This document shows, piece by piece, positions 39,891 to 48,500 of a stretch of 64,000 bases of DNA; within the stretch, counting starts at the first letter, position 1; each line of letters opens with the position of its first letter. The stretch comes from Candidatus Limimonas egerieequi. Lineage in GTDB: Bacteria > Bacillota > Clostridia > Oscillospirales > Acutalibacteraceae. Under the pieces are notes generated by a model. That model did no database searches and was not told where the DNA came from. It saw only the letters and a program-made list of their open reading frames with translations. A program made the position numbers and the translations under genes. The stretch lies in contig JAGHVH010000015.1 of assembly GCA_018064455.1 (NCBI GenBank), positions 43,949 to 107,948 on the forward strand, in the 5' to 3' direction.

Positions 39891-40889
39891 TAAGACGTCG
39901 CATTGTGCGACGAAATAGTTTGGTATGCTGGAAACGGCATGCAAGAACTACTTCCCTAATTGCTGGAAACTCCTTAGAGCTATATAAGCCACAACATAAG
40001 AATGAAATACGTCTATGTGTGACGGCGTAAAAATTATATAGATTGGACAATCAGCAGCGAAGCTCCGAATAGGAGAACGTTCAACGACTATCTCGCCAGA
40101 GAGAGTAGGAGCAAGCGCTCCGAAACGGGAAGCCCTAAACCACATTGTGGCAAGGTGAAGATATAGTCTGCGCTTCATAGAAATATGAAGGACACGTAGT
40201 GTCGGAGCGGGTTAGCGACCCGATATTGTGCAATATATAAACGGAGATTAATAGATGGAAGAAAAGAAATGGAAACTTTATGTACATATAAATAAATATA
40301 ACGAAAAGTGTTATTTCGGAATTACCTCAAAAGATAACGTAAATCATAGATGGAATAGTGGACGCGGATATAAAGAAAATCCTTATCTATATCAAGCTAT
40401 AACAAAATACGGATGGGACGGATTTGACCATATAGTGATATTTGACAACCTGTCAGAACATCAGGCAAAAGAACTTGAAAAGATGATGATATCATTCTGG
40501 GGCACACAGAATAGAGTTTACGGTTATAATATGACATCCGGAGGAGACGGTACACCAGGATATATACCTTCCGAAGAAACAAGAAGAAAGCTGTCTGAAG
40601 CAAGACGCAGAGAAAACTTATCTGAGGAAACCTTACGAAGGAGATCTGAGGGTCTTAGAGGTAGAAAATTCTCTGACGATCATAGGCAAAAGATAGGAAA
40701 AGCAAATAGTAAGAAAATTAATATGTACGATAAAGACGGAAATCTTATAGATACTTTTGTTTCGGCGCAGGCAGCCGAAAGAGAACTACATATAAATCAC
40801 TCGCACATTTCTCAATGCTGTAACGGTAAAAGAAAGTCTACAGGTGGTTATATGTGGTCATTTGCACAATAGAACTCTAAACGAAACGG
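39891..40889 (+). ncRNA. Group I intron in the connector gene
   Basis: 999 nt, bounded by U before and terminal G. The core matches the other two introns: CTAATTGCTGGAAAC near 39956, GACAATCAGCAGCGAAGC...CGTTCAACGACTATC near 40048 and AAGATATAGTCTGCG near 40157. It hosts a GIY-YIG endonuclease rather than HNH, showing that related introns have taken up different homing genes. Confidence 0.85.
40255..40872 (+). CDS. GIY-YIG homing endonuclease, 205 aa
   Basis: N-terminal KLYVHINKYNEKCYFGITS is the GIY-YIG motif variant, followed by WDGFDHIVIF and LEKMMISFWGTQ with catalytic Glu. NUMOD3-type repeats (SEETRRKLSEARRR, FSDDHRQKIGKANS) and an IENR1-like C-terminal module (INMYDKDGNLIDTFVSAQAA) serve DNA recognition. 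ATG 40255 follows ACGGAGA. It is nested in the connector-gene intron. Confidence 0.88.
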   Translation: MEEKKWKLYVHINKYNEKCYFGITSKDNVNHRWNSGRGYKENPYLYQAITKYGWDGFDHIVIFDNLSEHQAKELEKMMISFWGTQNRVYGYNMTSGGDGTPGYIPSEETRRKLSEARRRENLSEETLRRRSEGLRGRKFSDDHRQKIGKANSKKINMYDKDGNLIDTFVSAQAAERELHINHSHISQCCNGKRKSTGGYMWSFAQ

Positions 40890-41233
40890 ATCTTACAGGT
40901 GAATATGAGGATCGAAACTTTGTTGTAACAAGGGGAGACTCTCGTATTGGGCTCACAATTGCCAGAAATTCAGAGACCGCTAAGTTCAATAGAACGCATA
41001 GGTTTATTATTGACGACGAAAATTCTACAATGAAGTTAGCATATACACTATCAAAACCATTAAAGGTTGGTCACGTATATGGTAATGAGGGCGTATATAG
41101 TTTTGTATTACAAGAAGTAGTTGCAACCGAAGAGGACAACTTGGAAAACATGGTTGGAAACGAGTATATTGCCGAAGACAACGTTGTGGTTGGAACTAGA
41201 GTTAGAGAAGATGGAAAGGCGGTGTGGTTATAA
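40890..41233 (+). CDS. Head-tail connector/neck protein, exon 2
   Basis: Completes the connector gene (LTGEYEDRNFVVTRGDSRIG ... EDGKAVWL); spliced length 245 aa. Beta-rich with no catalytic motif. The stop is adjacent to the next ATG (TAAATG), so the genes are tightly packed. Confidence 0.7.
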
Positions 41234-41740
41234 ATGAACTTGCAAGAATTTTTTGATTACAAAAATCAATTAATGAAAGACATACTAACCACCGATTCTA
41301 TAGTAAAATTGATTGATGACACTGTTGGTACTGGTGTTTCTGCGGCTGAGGCACTTGCATACAAGAGAGTCTTTCCATACGAATATATTCCTGAAACAGT
41401 TCAGGAAGGAGTGACGTATGTTTGTTTTGATGTAGACATTCAAGAGTCACTAAAGAAGCCGTATTATTCACCTACAATTTATGTATGGGTGTTTACACAT
41501 AGATCAAAGTTAAGACTCGCCGAGGGCGGGGTAAGAACAGATAAGCTATGTGCCGAGATCTGTAAAAAAATTAATGGTAGCATGTATTATGGTCTCGGAG
41601 AATTATCATTATACTCCTGCAAACGCTTCGCTCCAATGACAGACTTTAACGGCAAAATGATGACGTTTAGGGCTGATGACATTTCACACACACACGACCA
41701 CGGAAAGGATATTCCTGCAAACCGCAGGCTTGGTATTTAA
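41234..41740 (+). CDS. Tail-completion-like protein, 168 aa
   Basis: Mixed alpha/beta protein (MNLQEFFDYKNQLMKDIL... IQESLKKPYYSPTIYVWVFTH) with conserved-looking VWVFTHRSKLRLAEGGVRTD, as seen in tail-completion or head-tail joining proteins. The ATG lies directly behind the previous stop. Assigned by order and general pattern. Confidence 0.5.
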   Translation: MNLQEFFDYKNQLMKDILTTDSIVKLIDDTVGTGVSAAEALAYKRVFPYEYIPETVQEGVTYVCFDVDIQESLKKPYYSPTIYVWVFTHRSKLRLAEGGVRTDKLCAEICKKINGSMYYGLGELSLYSCKRFAPMTDFNGKMMTFRADDISHTHDHGKDIPANRRLGI

Positions 41741-42457
41741 TTGTCTACCGAAAATTTATTATATAAATCAGAGATAGAAATAAATGACAAGATCAAAATT
41801 ATTATACCTACTGTTGGTCAAATAATTGATGATGAAGAGTCATATTATGGAGTGGTATCGTTGGTAACCGCGATGCCAATTGACGTAATGGTTGCATTAG
41901 ACGATGCCGGAATTGATTTTACACAGATTAACGAGTGGCAATTATTTTTACTGATGTTTCAAAGTTTAAGTGCTCAAGATACAAGCCTAGTATTTGGAGA
42001 TTTAGATCTTACCAAATTTCAATTAGCGGAGAGCCAGGATAACCATAGCGTAGTTTTATTGGATCCAGAGAACGATATTATTATAGATCGCTCTATTCAC
42101 TATCAGATGGCAGACGCTTTGAGAAAGGTGCATCATTTAGAAAGAGACACTCGTAAACCTGGTAATGATGAAGCAAGGAAGTATTTGATTGAAAGAGCTA
42201 GGATTAAACAACGACGCAAAAAGCATAAGAAGGAAGAATCTCAGCTCGAATCCCTCATAGTCGCTTTGGTCAACACAGAGCAATACAAATATGATTTTGA
42301 AGGGACAAGAGAACTTTCTATTTATCAATTTAATGAAAGTGTTAGACAGTGTATTAAAAAGATTGACTATGACAACAGGATGCGCGGCGTATATGCCGGC
42401 ACAATTGACGCAAAAGAATTAAGCCAAGACGATTTGACTTGGCTTACTCATAAATAA
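41741..42457 (+). CDS. Hypothetical protein, TTG start, 238 aa
   Basis: TTG 41741 overlaps the preceding stop region (TAATTG). Protein MSTENLLYKSEIEINDKIKI... is helical with a basic segment RIKQRRKKHKKEESQLE in the middle. No known family; it lies before the major tail gene and may be a joining protein or a tail-assembly regulator. Confidence 0.5.
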   Translation: MSTENLLYKSEIEINDKIKIIIPTVGQIIDDEESYYGVVSLVTAMPIDVMVALDDAGIDFTQINEWQLFLLMFQSLSAQDTSLVFGDLDLTKFQLAESQDNHSVVLLDPENDIIIDRSIHYQMADALRKVHHLERDTRKPGNDEARKYLIERARIKQRRKKHKKEESQLESLIVALVNTEQYKYDFEGTRELSIYQFNESVRQCIKKIDYDNRMRGVYAGTIDAKELSQDDLTWLTHK

Positions 42458-42474
42458 TTTAGGAGGAAGTTACT

Positions 42475-43269
42475 ATGAATATTGCTGATATTACAATTAC
42501 TAGTCTCGAGACTATCACAGCGTTTAATATCACAACTGGAGCTTTTAAGTTCGTGCTCGATGAGCTTCAGAACGCTTCTATTGCCCAATCACAGGAAGTT
42601 ACAGATATTACAGGTAAGCAGGGCCGCAAGCTCGCTTCTCTTAAAAGGAATAAGCAGGTAACAATCTCTGGTACTAATGGTATCGTATCTAGTGGTCTCC
42701 TCGAGCTTCAGACTGGTTCTGAGTTTGAGAGCAAGGCAACAGAAGTTCTTTGGACAGATTATCTTACAGTTAACGACAGCCACGAGGCAACAACTAGCTG
42801 GAAGGCAATCGGTACAACTGGCGCAGAGATTGACGCTCTTTATGTAAAGAACAACGATGGTACACTTGGCACAAAGCTTGAGCAGGCTTCGTCTGTATCT
42901 GCTGGTAAGTTTACTTACACTCCAGCAAGCAAGAAGATTACACTTCATACAGATATCGTTGCTGGTTCTGAGCTTGTAGTATTCTATAAGAGAAAGATTA
43001 CTGCCGACGTACTTTCTGACGAAAGTGATACATATTCAGACAAGTGCGCTCTTTACATCGATGCTATCGGTGAGGATAGGTGCGCTAACGTTTATCGTAT
43101 TCAATTCTATGTTCCAAAGGCTGACTTTAGCGGTGACTTTACATTCGAGATGGGTGACAATCAGACAGTTCACTCATTCGAAGCTACAGCACTTGGTGGA
43201 GCTTGCGGAGCAGCTAGCTCATTCTTCACATACACAATCTTTGGTGTAGAGACAGCAGACGCGGAATAA
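42475..43269 (+). CDS. Major tail (tube) protein, 264 aa
   Basis: Beta-rich, Thr/Ala-rich protein with MNIADITITSLETITAFNIT at the N-terminus, and highly biased codon use like that of the capsid gene. ATG 42475 follows TAGGAGGAAG, the standard strong site of highly expressed genes here. Position after connectors, size and composition indicate the tail tube subunit. It is followed by a terminator-like hairpin. Confidence 0.78.
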   Translation: MNIADITITSLETITAFNITTGAFKFVLDELQNASIAQSQEVTDITGKQGRKLASLKRNKQVTISGTNGIVSSGLLELQTGSEFESKATEVLWTDYLTVNDSHEATTSWKAIGTTGAEIDALYVKNNDGTLGTKLEQASSVSAGKFTYTPASKKITLHTDIVAGSELVVFYKRKITADVLSDESDTYSDKCALYIDAIGEDRCANVYRIQFYVPKADFSGDFTFEMGDNQTVHSFEATALGGACGAASSFFTYTIFGVETADAE

Positions 43270-43281
43270 TTAATAAACAAT

Positions 43282-43318
43282 TCTCCGGTCATTAATTTGA
43301 CCGGAGATAATTTATTTA
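43282..43318 (+). terminator. Terminator-like hairpin after the tail tube gene
   Basis: TCTCCGGTC-ATTAATTT-GACCGGAGA followed by TAATTTATTTA. The T-run is interrupted, so read-through into tail genes is likely. Confidence 0.6.
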
Positions 43319-43346
43319 TCGTTTATAATAATTAGGAGGAAATAAC

Positions 43347-43661
43347 ATGCCAAGCGGAAAACGTATTTGTAAAATTTGCGGCTGCGAATATCCATACTGC
43401 AAGACTGCTTACAGTGTTGATAAATATCGCTGGCAGGACGTATGTTGTTCGCCAGAGCATGCCGCTATATATTTCCACGATATCGCCGTTTCTAGAGGAG
43501 AAATCATTGACGACGAACCTAAGGCTAAGTCTATTGATTCAAAGAAGAAATCTAAAAAAGCAGAACCTAAGGTTGAAATAGTTGAAGAAGAAAGCGATGA
43601 TGATTTCGAAATAGACGAGGAAGAGGACGAGGAAGAGTTTTTCTTGGACGACGATGAATAA
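43347..43661 (+). CDS. Zinc-finger protein with acidic tail, 104 aa
   Basis: MPSGKRICKICGCEYPYCKTA... WQDVCCSPEHAA gives four to six Cys in a zinc-finger pattern, followed by a Lys-rich linker and an extremely acidic C-terminus (EIDEEEDEEEFFLDDD). ATG 43347 follows TAGGAGGAA. Located where tail-assembly proteins usually occur; function unknown. Confidence 0.6.
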   Translation: MPSGKRICKICGCEYPYCKTAYSVDKYRWQDVCCSPEHAAIYFHDIAVSRGEIIDDEPKAKSIDSKKKSKKAEPKVEIVEEESDDDFEIDEEEDEEEFFLDDDE

Positions 43662-43666
43662 TAATT

Positions 43667-43697
43667 AGGTCACACCGTGAGGTGTGGCCTTTTTTTA
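43667..43697 (+). terminator. Rho-independent terminator
   Basis: AGGTCACACC-GTGA-GGTGTGGCCT followed by seven T. It closes the transcript after the zinc-finger gene and precedes the interrupted RusA-like gene. Confidence 0.85.
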
Positions 43698-43715
43698 CGA
43701 CGGGAGAGTGATTTT

Positions 43716-44306
43716 ATGAGTAGTGAATTACACTTGGTGAGCTCAATACCACCATCGGTTAATCACTACCTCTGACTCGCCTATCGCGCTGTTATAAAGA
43801 ATGGTAAGCCGCTCGCAATGTCATACAAGACACCGGAGGCGGTTAAGTATAGATCCGAATTCACTAAATATGTAGAGAAGGAAGTTGAGTCTCAGGGGTG
43901 GGATGTTCCGATAGACAAAGGAATAAACATCTATGTAGACGCAGTCTTCTACTTCCCTCGCATAGATATGGACTGCAATAACTATTGGAAAATATTATTA
44001 GACGCGATAACAGACACACAGTTAATTTGGAAAGATGACAACGTAGTGTGCGAAAGAGTACAGAGGATTTACTATGACAGTAACAATCCAAGAATTGAAT
44101 TGGTAATTCATCCTGTGAGCTATATAGGCGTTTTTGACGACGCGCCTCAGTTGGAGGCATTCGTCTCTAACAATTGCATCGGATGTAGCAGATACAAACG
44201 AAATTGTAGCATATTGCAAAAGGCAATGGATGGAAAGGTACAAGAGGAATTAAAGGATATGGTTTGCTCTAAGAGAAAATTGAGCAAGGATTTCAAGGAG
44301 GAATAA
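43716..44306 (+). pseudogene. rusA: RusA-like Holliday junction resolvase with in-frame TGA
   Basis: From ATG 43716 (GGGAGAG upstream) the frame reads SIPPSVNHYL, then TGA at 43773-43775, then LAYRAVIKNGKPLAMSYKT and continues to 44306. PPSVNHY and later YFPRIDMDCNNYWKILLDAITD with NVVCERV are RusA signatures; the Asp residues coordinate the metal for four-way junction cleavage. A start at ATG 43818 would omit the N-terminal strand and lacks a ribosome binding site. Other genes here stop at TGA, so the code is standard: nonsense mutation or read-through. Confidence 0.75.
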
Positions 44307-44309
44307 TAA

Positions 44310-44894
44310 ATGGCTAAAACAAAGAAAGTTTCTATTAACGAATTCGAAAAGTATTTTAAGGCAAGTAAAGAAGATGATAGCATTGTTAAAATCGGTGACA
44401 TGGAGATTACGGTAAAAAGAACTTTGGATTTTGACGATATGATTTCCTTTGTAATCGGAGTAGTGGATAGTTGTTTCGTTGGAGACGAGGATATCTTTAT
44501 GCCAGAGGTAAAAGAGTTTGCAATTAAAAGTAATGTTTTATCTTATTATGCAAACATGAACCTTCCAGAAGATCTTAATAAGAGATATCAATTTATTATG
44601 TGTACCGATGTTTATGACGAAATTATAAATTATATCGACGCAGGTCAATTTAATAACATTCGCATTTCTATAGATGAGAAAATTGATCACAGATGTCAGG
44701 TAAATATTGATAGCGTAAATAAAAAGATCGAAGATATTAAGAATACAGTTGAAAACATGATTTCTAATATTGAGAACGTGTTTAGCGGGATCAACAACGA
44801 AGATCTTTCTGAATTGATTAATGCTATCACGAACGGAAAACTTGACGAAGATAAATTAGTAGAAGCTTATATAAAACAAAAGTCTGGTGATTAA
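44310..44894 (+). CDS. Tail-assembly-region protein, 194 aa
   Basis: MAKTKKVSINEFEKYFKASK followed by GDMEITVKRTLDFDDMISF and an acidic helical C-terminal half. ATG 44310 follows AAGGAGGAA. In this location siphophages encode tail-assembly chaperones (gpG/gpT); whether a frameshift product exists was not evident by eye. Confidence 0.55.
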   Translation: MAKTKKVSINEFEKYFKASKEDDSIVKIGDMEITVKRTLDFDDMISFVIGVVDSCFVGDEDIFMPEVKEFAIKSNVLSYYANMNLPEDLNKRYQFIMCTDVYDEIINYIDAGQFNNIRISIDEKIDHRCQVNIDSVNKKIEDIKNTVENMISNIENVFSGINNEDLSELINAITNGKLDEDKLVEAYIKQKSGD

Positions 44895-44896
44895 TA

Positions 44897-45472
44897 TTGT
44901 CAAATTATCAACTAAATATGAGTTCGATTACTGCAAAGGTTGCGGAATGGCAAAAGAGCCCAGAGGGTAAGAAAAGAATTGAGAACGCCATATTAAATAT
45001 CGTAGTTGGCATTGCACCTAAACACCCGAATCAAAATGTTGTTACATTTGATACCATGAATAAGTTGGCAGACATTTTAATTCAAAACATAAAGGACTTA
45101 GCATATGAAAGGTTGCCGTCGTATAACGCTATAAACAGTGTCGGTGGGGCATTAGAAGGATTAACTCACACCAAGCCCATTTCGATTGGAAGGGGCATGT
45201 ATAGCATAGACATATATTTTGATAATGAAAGCGATTTGTATAGGCCGTCGCTCAGGCCCGATATATATCCTAGCGGAGCTTACGACATTGTTAGTCTATT
45301 TGAACTTGGATATAGCACTAAAGATGACGCGACCGTAAGTGGCGTATGGCACGGTAAACAAACAGTAAGCACGCCTCATAGAGAGGGATTGCATTTTATG
45401 CGTGACGCGGTCGACGCATATAATATTGAATATGGAGACTTATATTACACAAACGCAACGCTTAACATATAA
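44897..45472 (+). CDS. Hypothetical protein upstream of tape measure, TTG start, 191 aa
   Basis: TTG 44897 lies right after the previous stop. The protein (MSNYQLNMSSITAKVAEWQ ... ATLNI) has a helical start and an aromatic, beta-rich centre (GRGMYSIDIYFDNESDL). It may be a tail-assembly or tail-joining protein, judging only by order. Confidence 0.5.
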   Translation: MSNYQLNMSSITAKVAEWQKSPEGKKRIENAILNIVVGIAPKHPNQNVVTFDTMNKLADILIQNIKDLAYERLPSYNAINSVGGALEGLTHTKPISIGRGMYSIDIYFDNESDLYRPSLRPDIYPSGAYDIVSLFELGYSTKDDATVSGVWHGKQTVSTPHREGLHFMRDAVDAYNIEYGDLYYTNATLNI

Positions 45473-45500
45473 AAATGATTAATAAAAGGAAGGTGATGGT

Positions 45501-48500
45501 ATGGCTGATATTAACTTGACGTTTGGCGTTTTAGGTGGAAGTAGCGTTAATGCCGGATCGGGTAAATTAATTAAGGATGCACTCGACGGTATAATGAGAA
45601 GCATCAACTCTGAACCGCTCAAGGTCAAGGTTAAGGTTGACGAGTCTTCCTTAAAACAAATGCAAAGTCAGATTAATTCGATGCTAGATAAATCTGTGGC
45701 GTCTAACAAAGCTTCTGTAAAAGTTGGATCCAAGAGTGTCGACATTACTGTTTTAACCAAAGGTACTGAAGCTTACGGAAACGCTTTGAAAGCTTTGCAA
45801 CATGATTTGACAAACTTGACAGTTGCCGAGAAGAATTGGACTCAGTCACAAAATTCTAATCCTCAGCAATATCAACAAATAGTGCAGCTTAGGCAAGCGT
45901 ACGAATCGTTACGAACAGAACTAAAAGCTGGACAGTTGACTCAGGACGAGTTTACTTCTCGTCTTCAAATACTTGGCGGTGAGGCCGCAGACGCTATAGG
46001 ACAAATTAGACGAGCTGGCGAGGCAACTCAGGCACTGGAACCGGGAACCAAAAGATATGGTAATTTGCTGAGACAGATCGAAACTCAGATTGAGAAAAAC
46101 ACGGCGAACTTAAATAAATGGAGTTCGGCCGAGAATAGTTCTAATAGTACCTCAAGAGAGGCATATCAATCACTACAGAACCAAAACGACGAACTTCAAA
46201 TTCTGGCAAATAATTTGTCATCGTATACATTCGACGACGCAACTGCAAAATTTAGAAATATACAGGGAGCGTCCGCCGCGGCTGGAGCTGCTATAAGGAA
46301 GGCCGGAGATGACACAAGATCTTTTAAGGATCAATTCGAGGCTATGTCGAAGAGACTTTCGTCTTGGTTTAGTATGGGTAGTCTCATTATGGCTGGTACA
46401 CGAGCTATCAGAGAAATGGTATCAGCGTCAATGGAACTTAACGATGCGTTCGCTCAGTTGAAAATTGTAACCGGAGCTAATGACGCTGAAATGGCTAAGT
46501 TTGCAGATACGGCCGGAACACTAGCCAAGAAGCTTGGACAGAGTGTATCCGACGTGGCCGGATCAATCGAGACGTTCTCTCGTTTGGGTTATAATTTAAA
46601 CGAAGCATCTCAACTTACAGAATGGGCTACCGTTCTTTCTAATGTAGGTGCGGTTAGTGTTGAAGAGGCAACTACAGGTATGACGTCTATCATCAAGGGA
46701 TTTGGTGATACATTAGGTGTTGAAGACGCAGAACATGTTGCTGATGTACTTGTAGAAGTTGGACAAAAATATGCAGTATCAGCTTCGGAGTTAATGCAAG
46801 CATTTGAAAGATCTGGTGCTGCTCTAAATGCAACCAACACATCTTTTGAAAAATCTGCGGGATTGATTGCAGCTGCTAACGCAGCCGTTCAAGACGCTAG
46901 CACTGTGGGTACAGCACTTAAAACAATCTCAGCGCGTATCAGAGGATCTAAGTCTGACTTAGATGAATTAGGAGAATCAACCGATGATCTTGCACAGGGT
47001 TTCTCAAAATACGCTGGAGAAATTCAGGCACTAACTGGATTTAATATTATGGTAGAAGGATCTACCACAGAATTTAAAGACCTCTATGATATTATGGAGG
47101 GCATTGCTGGAATATGGGATAATCTATCTGGAACTCAACAGGCAAGAGTTGCTGAAATTCTAGGTGGAACAAGGCAATTGCAGGTTATCACAAGTATTCT
47201 AGGTAACTGGGGAGACGCTGCTGGCGCGTATGCCGATGCACTTGATTCGGCAAATGTAGCTACAAGTGCTAACGAGATATATATGTCTACAGCGACCGCC
47301 CACCTTAATCAATTTAAAGCGGCTTTTCAAGAGTTATCTTCAAGTATAGCAGATTCCAGTTTTATCGCGCAGATCATTGACATTGGAAGATGGTTGCTCG
47401 AATTTGCAAATTCGCTAGTCAAACTTTTGGATAAAATTGGCGGGGTTAAAACATTACTTCCGATAATACTAGCATACCTAACGTCAATTAAAAAGATTAA
47501 CATAGCTGGTGGATTATCTGCTGGACTTCAGGACTTTATATTTAAACTATCAGAGAGTTCCGGTATATTAAAAACATTTATATTAGATTTTAGTTCCGCT
47601 AAAATGAGCGGACTGTCTACAACCAAATCATTGTCAGCTGGATTTAGCGGTGTGGCAGCAAGCATATCTACGGCACAATTAGCGCTAGGCGCATTTGGAG
47701 TATTGCTAGCGGCAGCATCAATGGGAATTTCTGCGTATGAAAAAAAGAGACAACAATCAATTTCTGACGATAGTAACGCAGCAGAAGAAAGCGCAAGGTT
47801 GGTTGAAAATGCCAAATCGTTGGAGGAAGTGTATTCTGAATATAATAAACTTTACAACATATCAGAGCAGACATCAGAAACGCAAAACAGAATGTCTGAG
47901 GCGTTGTCTGGCGTTACCGACAAACTTGGAGATCAGGCCTATGCATTAAGCGGATTAGCTCAAGGAACAAAAGAATACGATGATAAATTAAAAGCCCTAA
48001 TTAAGACAGAACGAGAGAAAGCCATGCAAGAGGCGGAACGCGAGAAGGCTAGCTCAATAAATGCTCTCCAGGGAATGGCTTGGAGCAAAATAACCGGAGA
48101 TAAGACTCGTGTGCGCCTAAAAAGTGATACTGCTAAAGACGTAATGTCTGATTACGCAGAAACTATATTTGGCACATATTCTGCTAAAGAAGATTTATAT
48201 CTTAAGGGTAGCAACGGCAGAGCACATTATGAGGGAATATCTGCCAATAATGTCGTAAGCTATTATAACCAGCTGGTTGAGGCCAGAAATAAGCTTTTAG
48301 ATGCCCAGAAACGAAATGGCGAGTTGAACGAAAAAGAGTCTTCGGATTTAAGTACGCTTAATTCAAAAATAGGAGAATTAAAGGACGGTGTAGACGCATA
48401 TACGCAATCTGTATATGATGTAGCATCAATGGCCTATATGTCAGAAAATGGGACTCCTACAAATGCGGTTGAGCTAGAAGCTTATCGTAGCGCTATGATA

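Noticed and set aside
43716..44306. Genetic-code change with TGA read as Trp
   Set aside because: Several clear genes (for example at 19562, 21105 and 39144) stop at TGA at the expected position, and tryptophans elsewhere are TGG.
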